Numbered from the stretch's first letter, positions 18,201 to 27,460 are shown. The stretch: 37,635 nucleotides of DNA from Marinilabiliales bacterium (GCA_002869435.1 PKSX01000116.1:1-37635); one strand, 5' to 3'. The notes: a model not told the origin generated them from the sequence alone. Made by a program: numbers and translations.

Positions 18201-19187
18201 TTCATTTTCTACTACTACATTTACTGTAGTTCCTGAAGGGAATGGGCCTAAGGTCTGTATTCCCGTAGTAGTAATATTGGTAATTGTAGGAAAACCACCA
18301 TCATTGGAAACAAAAACACTTGCTGCTGTACCAAGGGAGGTGATATCTACATCAATATAATATTCGTCTAATGGGCAGTTATTTCCACCATCTGCAAGTG
18401 TAAACACCGGAGCACAAATCGGACAGCTTACAGAAATCTCATAACTGGAGTTACTTGAAGAGTAATAATTGTCAACAATTACATAATATGTAACACCGGC
18501 GGTTAGGGTTAGGGTCTGATTCCCCGATCCCCAACAACTTCCAAGAATGTTTGTTCCCGTATTATCACAAGTAGACATTAGAAAGTAATCTGGATCTCCA
18601 CTTATTGTTGTTGTTGTAAATGTATAAGAACCTGTTAATGGAGGAGTATAACTGTAAAAATGCTCTTCTCCAGGCTCAGAGTAAGTGCAATTAGGATATG
18701 TGCTATATATTCCGACAGTTCCCAGTGTGCCACTGTATACTGTTGCACAAGTCATTGCTGTACCACAACCCGGAGGAGCTACACAGCTGATTGTTGCATC
18801 CCAGCCCTCACGTGTATTTGAGCCATCTGAAACAAATACAAACGTTAAGTCACCTGTGTTGGTTGCCGTAACTGTTCCCGGTCCTGTGTTTGCACTATAA
18901 GTCCCAATTATAGGAGACCCTGTGTTTGGCCCATCATATATAACCAAATAGTCGCTCGCATCTCTGGTTCTAAAAGAGTTAAACACAAATTCAAGCATCA
19001 TGCCTGCGGTCCCCGGAGAGAATGTTTTTGTAAAATTTTCATTGTTACTGTAATCACCTGTACTGTTTCCGCTGTCATAAAATGTTCCTGAACAGGTTGT
19101 AACAGACGTGTTGTCCATTAGATAGGTCTGTGAATACCCCATCACAGTTATTATCGCGAAAAAGAAAAAGAATATATTTTTTTTCAT
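15276..19187 (-). CDS. Giant secreted CUB-domain protein with a T9SS C-terminal sorting domain (1303 aa)
   Basis: Signal peptide MKKNIFFFFFAIITVMGYSQ. CUB-like CSGTFYDSGNSTGDYSNNENFTKTFSPG...DYLVIYDGPNTGSPIIGTYS. PPC-like segments. C-term VYPNPASDMLNVKL...YKEKIIIE. Confidence 0.92.
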   Translation of the reverse strand: MKKNIFFFFFAIITVMGYSQTYLMDNTSVTTCSGTFYDSGNSTGDYSNNENFTKTFSPGTAGMMLEFVFNSFRTRDASDYLVIYDGPNTGSPIIGTYSANTGPGTVTATNTGDLTFVFVSDGSNTREGWDATISCVAPPGCGTAMTCATVYSGTLGTVGIYSTYPNCTYSEPGEEHFYSYTPPLTGSYTFTTTTISGDPDYFLMSTCDNTGTNILGSCWGSGNQTLTLTAGVTYYVIVDNYYSSSNSSYEISVSCPICAPVFTLADGGNNCPLDEYYIDVDITSLGTAASVFVSNDGGFPTITNITTTGIQTLGPFPSGTTVNVVVENEANSSCTDNDNYTTPSSCPPANDLCANATSLPCGTTDLPGTTNNAVEELPNNGYSSNYGVWYTFTGDGNQNLISSYADFDHEIVLYSGNNCSSLTYIDNVDLELSNDTESLLFSSTLGTTYYVYIAQWSTSSTITGDFTISRACITPPANDECAGAISLTVNPDQSCTAFTSATTSGGTDSGISACVGTGADDDVWFSFTATSSSHEFSLYNISGSSTNMVLEIFAGNCGSLSSIACSDPETSTWGGFTVGQTYYVRVHTYNTGDFADFDICIGTPPPPPSNDDPCGATPLVVNIGSCAFQTANLDVSTTATPGVPAPGCGSLSEDIWFTATVPASGRLIVDISPNGGPTDFDMAFYTSSTNDCNNIDNLIECDSYDSQNGSTPMICRTGALCTVPGDCQQNAVLTPGETVYIRVWEYGGGSTGAFDICAYEPSAPGLPSNCGATSVIASLPFSESNTTCCRDDDYTSADGCASSYQDGEDFMYEYTPSSNETIDITLTGTTTFTGIFITDRCPDHPSAVCVANTTSTSGNPMLCGVNLTGGSTYYIMIDTEPGPTCTPFNIIITEASAPTCGLNYSVSSIAYAPDLNNGSDIALPIDDRFSTSYIPIGFDFCFDGFQFNQLLVSSNGYVIFDPIGCSTNQPSVNAAPDAWSEYDINMDIPNTTDAPRNCIMFPYQDINPATGGTIKYQTLGTSPNRRFVLTYYEVPYFSCTSLLFTGQLKLFEGTNDIEVHLGNKEVCSTWNDQAGILGLHNYNGTIAVVPGGYNYSSPWTASNEAWKFTCNCVGCVVLPVELVEFTGEKISTNVNYLKWATATEFNSDYFDIERRDEFSNDFVAIDKVEAAGNSNELIKYSYTDNDAPSGAAYYRLKQVDKDGKYKYSSTIVIGDVGELADINTVYPNPASDMLNVKLNSDGGEIKISLVAMSGQEIILEENASYYGFNEVSYNVSDVPSGVYYLKVSSLKNEVFYKEKIIIE

Positions 19188-19582
19188 TATTTCGTGCTTT
19201 GATGATTAGTATTTTGATTTTGTTTTGCAAGCTCATTTTGACATTGCCTATTATACACCTCTCTGCTCATTATTTTTCTGTAGCATTTGGCATTAACATA
19301 GTATGAAGTAATCAAATCAAACACTTCATTCTCTTCCCTGAAAATTTCAGGATTAAATGATATTGTCATTAACTTCCCTTGAAAACAATAATCAAGAACA
19401 CTTACCCCTTCAGTATAATCGAGAAGGTTCTTTATTTTGTAGAAATCATCCGGGTTAGAAGTTACCACCCCAATTATGCTGCTGATGTTATTTCCCCCAA
19501 CATCGTCTGAATTCACCTGGGCTTTCAATGGAGATGAAAACAGAATAGCAGCAATTACGAGTAAAGAAATACGCATAATCAC
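19187..19582 (-). CDS. Small secreted protein, paralog of 24046..24438 (131 aa)
   Basis: Signal peptide MIMRISLLVIAAILFSSPLKAQ. Shares NPDDFYKI.NLL.YT.G...YC...L....F....E...FDLITSYYV.A.C.R..MS.E.Y..QC with its paralog. TAATG overlap with the downstream giant gene. Confidence 0.85.
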   Translation of the reverse strand: MIMRISLLVIAAILFSSPLKAQVNSDDVGGNNISSIIGVVTSNPDDFYKIKNLLDYTEGVSVLDYCFQGKLMTISFNPEIFREENEVFDLITSYYVNAKCYRKIMSREVYNRQCQNELAKQNQNTNHQSTK

Positions 19583-19681
19583 TATTTATATGCAGGCAAA
19601 TCTAATGATAATTATTTTAAATAAAATTTACTTAATCTTAAACTGTTATTATAATCACAATAAAAAAGATTGTTATGTATA

Positions 19682-19709
19682 AAATAAGCTGCCATTAGGC
19701 AGCTTATTT
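19682..19709 (-). terminator. Intrinsic terminator of the 1411-aa T9SS gene
   Basis: AAATAAGCTGCC-ATTA-GGCAGCTTATTT near-perfect inverted repeat just past the stop of the minus-strand gene. Confidence 0.85.
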
Positions 19710-19727
19710 ATATCATTAGGCTAATTT

Positions 19728-22700
19728 TTACTCGATTACAATTTTTTCTTTATAAAAAACTTCGTTTTTAAGTGAGCTAATCCTCAAATAATATATGCCT
19801 GCAGGTACATCAGAAACATCGTAGCTGACTTCATTGAATCCGTATAAGCTTATGCTTTCTTCCAGTACTATTTCCTGTCCGCCCATGGTAATCAGGGCAA
19901 TTTTAATATCACCACCGTCAGAGTTGAGTTTAATATTGAGCCTGTCCTGAGCAGGATTTGGATAAACAGTATTGATGTCGGCAATTTCCTGAGATGCACC
20001 AATTGCAATAGTTGGGCTGTATTGATATTTGCCATCAGTGTCAACCTGTTTTAGCCTGTAATATGCTGCTCCCGATGGTGCATCTATATCAGTATATGAA
20101 TAATGTTGCAAAGAATTAGAGTTTCCGACACCGTCAATTCTTTCAAGTGTAACAAAGTCTTCACTGAATTCATCTCTTCTCTCTACTTCAAAGTAATCAT
20201 TATTTAATTCTGTGGCAGTTGTCCATTTTAAGTAATTGACAGTAGTAGAAATTTTTTCTCCGGTAAATTCAACCAACTCTACAGGCAAGGCTACACAGCC
20301 TACACAATTACATGTAAAACGCCATGCTTCATTATTGGCGGTCCACGGTGTAGAGTAATTATGGCCGCCGGGAATTACAGAAATGGTTCCATTATAATTA
20401 TGTAATCCCAGAATTCCAGCTGCATCATTCCACGTTGGGCAAACTTCTTTATTGTCAATATGAATTTCTATATTATTGCTTGTCTCAAAAAGTTTCAGTT
20501 GTCCAGTAAATAACAGTGAATTACAGGAAGAAGAAAAATATGGAACCTCATAAAAAGTAAGTACAAACCTTTGGTTTGGTGATGTGCCCAATGTTTGATA
20601 CTTAATTGTGCCGTCTACAGCAGGATCAATGTCTTGCCAAGGAAACATTATACAATTGCGTGGTGCTTCTGATGTATTGGGTACATCCAGGTTAATGGAG
20701 TAACCTGACCATGTGTCGGGTGCTGCATTAGTGCTGGGTAAATTGGTTGCACAACCAATAGGATCAAATATTACATATCCATTAGATGAAACTAAAAGCT
20801 GAGTAAACTGAAATCCATCGAAACAAAACGGGAATCCGATAGGTATATAACTGTTGCTGAATCGGTCATCGATAGGAAGAGTAATAGTAGTACCGGCATT
20901 AAGATCAGGGGCATAACCAATATTGGAAACTGTGTAATTGAGACCACACGATGGTGCAGTTGATTCAGTAATGCGAATATTGAATGGAGTACATGTTGGG
21001 CCGGGGAGGGTAGAAACCATAATATAATATGTGGTTCCTGCATCAAGCATTACACCGCACAACATTGGGTTTCCGCTGCTGCTGGTGGAACTTGCAATAC
21101 AGTTTACTCCGCCATGATCAGGGCAATCATCAGTTACAAAAACTCCTGTATATGTTAATGTTCCGGTTAAAGTAATATCAATGGTTTCATCTACGCTCGG
21201 AGTATAAGTGTACATAAAATCCTCCCCATCCTGATATGTGCTGCCACATCCGTCACCGGAATCATAGTCATCTTGCCTGCAGCAGGTTGTGTTCGATTCT
21301 GCAAATGGCAATGAAGCAATATTTGTTGGAGCACCACAATTGCTTGGAGGCCCAGGTGAAGCAGGTTCGTATGCACAAATGACAAACGGTCCGAATGTAC
21401 CGTCATAATCCCAAACCCTAACGTAAATAGTTTCTCCCGGAGTAAGGGTTGCATTTTGCTGACAATCCCCGGGAACAGTACATGAAGCACCTGTGCGGCA
21501 TATCATTGACATAGCCCCATCTTGGCTGTCGGCATCATCACATTCAATCAAGGTGAAAGGTCCTGAACAACTTGGAGCAGTGTACCACGCCATATCAATG
21601 TCATCCGGTCCACCGGAGTGTTCGGTATCAATAATGAGCTGCCCTGATGCAGGAACAACAGCGGTAAACCATATGTCTTCGTGTAACCAGCCGCATCCCG
21701 GAGCAGGTACACCCGGGGTTATTGTTGATGAAGCATCCAGCATCGCAGATTGGAAGGTACAACTTCCGCTGTTTACAAATAATGGAGTAGCACCACATGG
21801 ATCATCATTTGAAGGAGGCGGAGGCGGAGTACCAACGCAAATGTCAAAATCAGCATTTACACCTGTTCCATAAGTGTAAACACGAACATAATACGTCTGA
21901 CCGATAGTAAATCCTCCCCATAGGCTGTAATCTGGATTTGAACATGCAATAGAAGCAAGAGACCCGCAAGTGCCGCTGAATATCTCATGCACCATATCTA
22001 CGCTGGTGCCTGAAATATTATCAATAGTAAAGTCGTGGCTAGTACTTGTGGCAACAAAAGAAAACCAAACATCATCATCTGCGCCACTACCGGTACAGGC
22101 AGGAATGCCTGAATCCCAGGCATCATACGTGGTGGCAGATGTTACAGTAGCACAACTTTGATCAGGATTCACTGTGAGTGCAATTGCTCCGGTACATTGA
22201 TTATTTGCCGGTGGTGTTGGCACACATTGTATTGTGGAAATCCAACCCGGATCTTGTCCGTTGCCATCTGTTGTAAATCCAAATGTCATACAGGTCCCTG
22301 ATGATATTACAATTCCGGGCGATGTTGTTTCACTATATGTTCCGATAACAGGTGATCCTGTATTAGGGCCGTCATATATGGTCAAATAATCCGCGGTTTC
22401 ACGGGTTTCAAATTCTGTAAAATCGAACAAAATAGACTCTCCGTTGTCTGAACAAAATGTTTTAACCCAAGTGTCGTTATTATCTGAATAATTTCCTGAC
22501 ACACCTCCATCATCGGTAAAAACTCCTGAGCAAGTATTTACAGTTGGCATTCCATCGTCCATCAGATAAGGAGATAAACATGAAACACTGGCTTCCCATC
22601 CGGCATATGTTGAAGAACCATCTGAATGAAATACAAAGGTAAGTTCTCCGCTTGCATTTGTTGCTGTAACCGTGAAAGGAACAGTAACAGAGGATCCGTT

Positions 22701-23963
22701 TAAAGTCATAAGCAAAGGATCTGATGAACTCCCCCCGTCATGAATATATAAATAATCGTATCCGCTCTCTGTGTTGAATGCAGTAAACTCAACACTCATC
22801 ATAGCACCTGCTGTGGAAGGAGTAAATGTAAATTCATAATCTTCATTGTTTTGATAGCTCCCTGAGTTTCCTCCTGAGTCGTAAAACATACCACTACAGG
22901 TTGTGGCACTTCCATTTGACATGTTAAATATACGCTTTATTTGACGGCCACCTGCCGGATTGGTGGTTGAAGGCGTTTGGGCCCCTGAAACATTCAGCGA
23001 CGTACATCTGGCATCTACCCAATTGTCGTCTGTCGCACCGGCCTGAATATCGTAGGTGAGCCAGAAATAATTGGTGCCCGGTGATAAAGTTTGTGAACCG
23101 GCAAAGGAAAAAACTCCATTAGGGGCAGCGACAGTTGATCCAAATTGTGTTGTTGTGGCAAAAGTGCTGCTTGTTCCGGTATACCACAGTTTTGCATTCT
23201 GAATGTCTGTGGCAGGAGCAGTTGTACCATCACCACCTATAGTTGTGCAGGAAAATGATGTCGCTGAAAGAGGACTTAATCCACCTGATGTGACAACCTG
23301 TATGCCAACCACTTCCTGATTCGTTGACCCGGGTGTTACCGGTGTAGTATTGTTTTGAGTTACTGTAGATGACGCATAGCTCATAGGGGTAGAAGGAGTA
23401 ATATTCAGCTGAATATTTGGTAAATATGATGAGAGAGTTCCGGCACTAGCAGGAAAGCTTCCATCGAGATATCTGTATATAGCCCTGTTTGTTTGTGATG
23501 TATACCTGAAAACAGGATATCCTGAGGCATATGATCCATCTCTGTTTTCGTAATAAATTCCTAAATTATCAATATTATTGTACGGGAATGGAGTATCAAG
23601 TGTAATAGTATGCCAACCACTTCCATTCCAGGTAATATCACCCTGATACACTAATGTCATTGATCCGGCGTTAGGCTGATCACCATTTGGAAACTGATTC
23701 GCTGCAACATGCCTCATGTATATGCGCTGATCAACCATAGTATACGACGATGGAGCATTATCCACATAGAATGCAATTGAGGTTATATCTCCATCAAGAC
23801 CAATTTCTGATTGCAAATACAGCATAGCCGACCAACCATAATCATAATAACCGTAGCACGGCACATAGTTTTCAGTCGTTGTTGCCGTCCCAATTGTTAT
23901 TAATTGTGCTTTTACAGTAAATGTGAGCATCATTAAAAACACCAGAGGTATATATCTTTTCAT
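19728..23963 (-). CDS. Giant secreted multi-CUB protein with a T9SS C-terminal sorting domain (1411 aa), paralog of 15276..19187
   Basis: Signal peptide MKRYIPLVFLMMLTFTVKAQ. Two CUB-like regions (CSGMFYDSGGNSGSYQNNEDYEFTFTPS and CSGVFTDDGGVSGNYSDNNDTWVKTF). C-terminal portion collinear with the 1303-aa protein. C-term VYPNPAQDRLNIKL...YKEKIVIE. Confidence 0.93.
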   Translation of the reverse strand: MKRYIPLVFLMMLTFTVKAQLITIGTATTTENYVPCYGYYDYGWSAMLYLQSEIGLDGDITSIAFYVDNAPSSYTMVDQRIYMRHVAANQFPNGDQPNAGSMTLVYQGDITWNGSGWHTITLDTPFPYNNIDNLGIYYENRDGSYASGYPVFRYTSQTNRAIYRYLDGSFPASAGTLSSYLPNIQLNITPSTPMSYASSTVTQNNTTPVTPGSTNQEVVGIQVVTSGGLSPLSATSFSCTTIGGDGTTAPATDIQNAKLWYTGTSSTFATTTQFGSTVAAPNGVFSFAGSQTLSPGTNYFWLTYDIQAGATDDNWVDARCTSLNVSGAQTPSTTNPAGGRQIKRIFNMSNGSATTCSGMFYDSGGNSGSYQNNEDYEFTFTPSTAGAMMSVEFTAFNTESGYDYLYIHDGGSSSDPLLMTLNGSSVTVPFTVTATNASGELTFVFHSDGSSTYAGWEASVSCLSPYLMDDGMPTVNTCSGVFTDDGGVSGNYSDNNDTWVKTFCSDNGESILFDFTEFETRETADYLTIYDGPNTGSPVIGTYSETTSPGIVISSGTCMTFGFTTDGNGQDPGWISTIQCVPTPPANNQCTGAIALTVNPDQSCATVTSATTYDAWDSGIPACTGSGADDDVWFSFVATSTSHDFTIDNISGTSVDMVHEIFSGTCGSLASIACSNPDYSLWGGFTIGQTYYVRVYTYGTGVNADFDICVGTPPPPPSNDDPCGATPLFVNSGSCTFQSAMLDASSTITPGVPAPGCGWLHEDIWFTAVVPASGQLIIDTEHSGGPDDIDMAWYTAPSCSGPFTLIECDDADSQDGAMSMICRTGASCTVPGDCQQNATLTPGETIYVRVWDYDGTFGPFVICAYEPASPGPPSNCGAPTNIASLPFAESNTTCCRQDDYDSGDGCGSTYQDGEDFMYTYTPSVDETIDITLTGTLTYTGVFVTDDCPDHGGVNCIASSTSSSGNPMLCGVMLDAGTTYYIMVSTLPGPTCTPFNIRITESTAPSCGLNYTVSNIGYAPDLNAGTTITLPIDDRFSNSYIPIGFPFCFDGFQFTQLLVSSNGYVIFDPIGCATNLPSTNAAPDTWSGYSINLDVPNTSEAPRNCIMFPWQDIDPAVDGTIKYQTLGTSPNQRFVLTFYEVPYFSSSCNSLLFTGQLKLFETSNNIEIHIDNKEVCPTWNDAAGILGLHNYNGTISVIPGGHNYSTPWTANNEAWRFTCNCVGCVALPVELVEFTGEKISTTVNYLKWTTATELNNDYFEVERRDEFSEDFVTLERIDGVGNSNSLQHYSYTDIDAPSGAAYYRLKQVDTDGKYQYSPTIAIGASQEIADINTVYPNPAQDRLNIKLNSDGGDIKIALITMGGQEIVLEESISLYGFNEVSYDVSDVPAGIYYLRISSLKNEVFYKEKIVIE

Positions 23964-24045
23964 AATTCAGGAATTATTATGTCAAAGTTTAATTTGTTTT
24001 CTTGTTTTCCGGGTTCTTCGTCTCCGGCATAAGGGTGCATAAACC

Positions 24046-24438
24046 TTAAAAATCTGTACCCGAATATGAGTTTTGTTTATTCACCTCACTCTTGCATTGC
24101 TTATAATAAAGCTCTTTACTCATAGTCATTCGGAAACACTGAGCATCTACGTAGTATGAAGTTATCAGATCAAAAATATCAGCTTCTTCTTTGAATTTTA
24201 AAGGCTCAAAGTTGAGGTTGATCAACTTGTCCTGAGAACAGTAGCTGTGTACTATAATTCCGTCAGTATATTCAAGGAGGTTAACAATTTTGTAAAAATC
24301 ATCTGGGTTTTCTGTTATTACGCCAATAATACACTCAATACCAGGTGTGTTATCAGTAGCGTTGGTACTCATTTGGGCACTGGCAACAGAAGAAAGCAGG
24401 ATGCCCCCCAACAATAAAATAAAAATGCGCATAATCAC
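24046..24438 (-). CDS. Small secreted protein, paralog of 19187..19582 (130 aa)
   Basis: Signal peptide MIMRIFILLLGGILLSSVASAQ. Body IIGVITENPDDFYKIVNLLEYTDGIIVHSYCSQDKLINLNFEPLKFKEEADIFDLITSYYVDAQCFRMTMSKELYYKQC. Confidence 0.85.
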   Translation of the reverse strand: MIMRIFILLLGGILLSSVASAQMSTNATDNTPGIECIIGVITENPDDFYKIVNLLEYTDGIIVHSYCSQDKLINLNFEPLKFKEEADIFDLITSYYVDAQCFRMTMSKELYYKQCKSEVNKQNSYSGTDF

Positions 24439-24627
24439 TTGATCTTTATAGGTAAAAATCCCCTGTTTACACTATTAGAGGTATAACTTGGCATAAGGTT
24501 TAAATAATTAATACCAAAACACTAAAAAAACTTAAGATTTAACAGATTTATTTGCTGATTAATCAATGTCAGGTACTTGCAAGTATTTTTTGTACTTTAG
24601 TTTGCTGATTATTAAATGTGTTTCCGG

Positions 24628-27351
24628 ATGGCAAAAATTAAGATCTCAATTGACGGTAAATCTATAATGACAGAAGAAGGGGCAAACCTCTTGCAGGTTG
24701 CCCGAGAAAATGGTATTAATATTCCGGGACTATGTTACCACAAAAAACTAACTCCAACAGGAGCATGCCGCCTTTGTGTGTGCAAGATTGATGGAATGCC
24801 CGGTCTTACCATGTCGTGTACTGTTGAGGTGAAAGACGGAATGAAAGTCATTGCTTTTGATAAAGAAATTGAAAATAATAGAAAACATACGCTCGACTAC
24901 CTGCTTGCTGAACACAATGAAGAAGCTGACGGAACCTTTCAAGACGAAATGCAGGAACTCGTTGTGAAATACGGCCTCGACAAAAAAGAAAATCGCAATT
25001 TCTCATCACTGTGGGAAAGCATGAATTATCCACTGGATGACAGTTCTCCTGTATTAACCTACGATGCGTCAAAATGTATAAAGTGTTTTCGTTGCATAAA
25101 AGCTTGTGAGGAAGTGCAGGGTAAAAGCATTTTATCATTTGCCGAACGCGGAATAACCAAGTACATCGTTGCCGGTTTTGGTACATGGTCAGAGTCAGAA
25201 TGTGATGGATGCGGCGAATGCGTTCAGCTTTGTCCTACTGGCGCGTTGGTTGAAAAACCTCATCGTGAAGAAATAAAAAATCAGGAGCCGGATAAAAAAG
25301 TCATTACATCATGCCCTTATTGTGGTGTGGGATGTCAAATAGAGTTGCATGTTCAGGATGGCAAAATTATGCGCAGCACCGGTGTGGAAGGTGTGAGTCC
25401 TAACGATGGACGTCTTTGTGTGAAAGGTCGCTTTGGCCTCGATTTCGTTCACCACTCTGAAAGACTCAAATCTCCGCTAATCAAAAAGAACGGGAAATTT
25501 GAAGAAGCTACCTGGGATGAGGCCCTATCTTTGATTGCTTCAAAATTCAACGAAATCAAGGCAAATTTTGGTCCTAAGGCTTTGGCAGGATACAGCTCTG
25601 CCAAAGTTTCCAATGAAGATAATTATATCTTTCAGAAGTTTATTCGACTGGCATTCGAAAATAACAATGTTGACTATTGTACCCGTCTCTGCCATGCTTC
25701 TACTGTAACCGCCATGCTTAAATCAATAGGTGATGGTGCCGGATCCAACTCAATTGAAGATTTCGAAACTACCGATTGCCTGTTCGTAACAGGAAACAAT
25801 ATTATTGAAACCCATCCCATTACTGCAACATATGTTAAACGCGGTTATCAACACGGACAAAAAATTATTGTTGTGGATCCAAGGTGGACTCCCCTGGTAA
25901 AATACGCAACAGTATGGCTGCAACCTCGTCTTGGAACAGATGTGGCAATGCTAAACGGGCTAATGCATATTATTATTCGGGAAGGATGGATCAATAAAAA
26001 CTTTATCGAATCACGTGTTGATGGTGGAATGCAGGCTTTTGAAGCTCTAAAAGAGCTGGTGCAGAAATATACTCCTGAAGAAACGGAAAGAATTACCAAT
26101 GTGCCTGCCGATAAATTGTTTGAAGCTGCAAAAATCTATGCAAATGCCCCCACGGCTATGATAGCCACGGGTATGGGTATGAGTCAGGCTACGGTTGGAA
26201 CCAATAATGTGTTTAGCTTACTCAATATGTGTTTTATTACCGGCCAGATTGGGCGCGAAGCCTGTGGAATTAATCCACCTCGTGGTCAGAATAATGTGCA
26301 GGGTGCCACTGATGTAGGTGCAAGTCCGGTCAATTACCCGGGTTACATTCCGATTGGTAATGATGAGAATCGACGCAGAATGGCAAAACTTTGGAATGTT
26401 GATTATGAAAAGCTTGATCCAAAGCCGGGATTATCTACAGTAGAGATTATGCAGGCTATTCATCACGGTGATGTAAAAGGCTTATATATCATGGGAGAAA
26501 ACCCCGTAGTGACCGATCCCAACCAGAATCACACTATCGAGGCTCTGGAAAACATTGATTTTTTGGTGGTTCAGGATATTTTCCATACCGAAACCACAAA
26601 ATATGCCGATGTAATTTTACCTGCGTCTTCATTTGCCGAGAAAAACGGAACCGTTGTAAACAGCGACCGACGTGTGCTTAGGTTGCGTAAAGCGGTTGAA
26701 ATGCCCGGTCGTGCACGTGAAGATTGGAGAATTATTATGGATATTGCTGAACATATGGGCGTTTCGCTTGGAGAGTACAATTCTGCTAAGGAAATTTTCG
26801 ATGAAATTGCTGAGGCAGTTCCAATTATGGGCGGAATTTCTTACGACAGACTGGAAAATGGAAGCATTCAATGGCCATGTCCAACAGCAGATCATCCCGG
26901 AACCCCAACACTGTTTCTCGAAAAATTTAATACTCCGAATGGATTAGCAAAACTCTTCCCTGTTGAGCATGTCGAACAAAAGGAGCGTGCTTCTGAAGAA
27001 TTCCCGCTTATAATGAATTCGGGTCGTATGCTTTTTCAGTATCATTCGGCAACGATGTCGCGCAAAAACGATACTCTAAATGCATATGCAAATAAGTCCT
27101 TTGTATTGATCAATCCGGAGGATGCTGATCGCTACAATATTTCCGATGGAGACCATGTGCACATTGCTTCAGCCAGGGGGTCGCTTGTAACCATTGCCCG
27201 CATAGTTGATGAGGTTGCCCCCGGTGAAATGTTTATGCCATGGCATTTTAGCGAAGCACCGGTAAATGCCCTTACACGGGATGAGCTCGATCCCATGTCG
27301 AAAATAGCTCCGTTCAAATATTCGGCAGTCAAAATTCAAAGAGCAGAATAA
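24628..27351 (+). CDS. Formate dehydrogenase alpha subunit, Cys-type, with N-terminal 2Fe-2S and 4Fe-4S domains
   Basis: MAKIKISIDGKSIMTEEGANLLQVARENGINIPGLCYHKKLTPTGACRLCVCK. Ferredoxin-like CIKCFRCIKAC and CDGCGECVQLCPTGAL. CPYCGVGC. Active-site VDYCTRLCHAST with Cys. Molydopterin-binding C-term. Confidence 0.92.
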   Translation: MAKIKISIDGKSIMTEEGANLLQVARENGINIPGLCYHKKLTPTGACRLCVCKIDGMPGLTMSCTVEVKDGMKVIAFDKEIENNRKHTLDYLLAEHNEEADGTFQDEMQELVVKYGLDKKENRNFSSLWESMNYPLDDSSPVLTYDASKCIKCFRCIKACEEVQGKSILSFAERGITKYIVAGFGTWSESECDGCGECVQLCPTGALVEKPHREEIKNQEPDKKVITSCPYCGVGCQIELHVQDGKIMRSTGVEGVSPNDGRLCVKGRFGLDFVHHSERLKSPLIKKNGKFEEATWDEALSLIASKFNEIKANFGPKALAGYSSAKVSNEDNYIFQKFIRLAFENNNVDYCTRLCHASTVTAMLKSIGDGAGSNSIEDFETTDCLFVTGNNIIETHPITATYVKRGYQHGQKIIVVDPRWTPLVKYATVWLQPRLGTDVAMLNGLMHIIIREGWINKNFIESRVDGGMQAFEALKELVQKYTPEETERITNVPADKLFEAAKIYANAPTAMIATGMGMSQATVGTNNVFSLLNMCFITGQIGREACGINPPRGQNNVQGATDVGASPVNYPGYIPIGNDENRRRMAKLWNVDYEKLDPKPGLSTVEIMQAIHHGDVKGLYIMGENPVVTDPNQNHTIEALENIDFLVVQDIFHTETTKYADVILPASSFAEKNGTVVNSDRRVLRLRKAVEMPGRAREDWRIIMDIAEHMGVSLGEYNSAKEIFDEIAEAVPIMGGISYDRLENGSIQWPCPTADHPGTPTLFLEKFNTPNGLAKLFPVEHVEQKERASEEFPLIMNSGRMLFQYHSATMSRKNDTLNAYANKSFVLINPEDADRYNISDGDHVHIASARGSLVTIARIVDEVAPGEMFMPWHFSEAPVNALTRDELDPMSKIAPFKYSAVKIQRAE

Positions 27352-27460
27352 TTTTCAAATTTTCAAATTAATTAATCAGGGAGAAAACGAAATATTCCCA
27401 TCAACACAATAAAACCCTTAGTTTTTCGTATCTTTACCAGCGAATTCATGAATTACTCTT

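Noticed and set aside
25670-25710. Selenocysteine formate dehydrogenase
   Set aside because: The active-site codon encodes Cys (RLCHAST) and there is no in-frame TGA.
27352-27380. ttttcaaattttcaaatta short direct repeat after the formate dehydrogenase gene
   Set aside because: Low-complexity AT-rich spacer with too little information to support a function.
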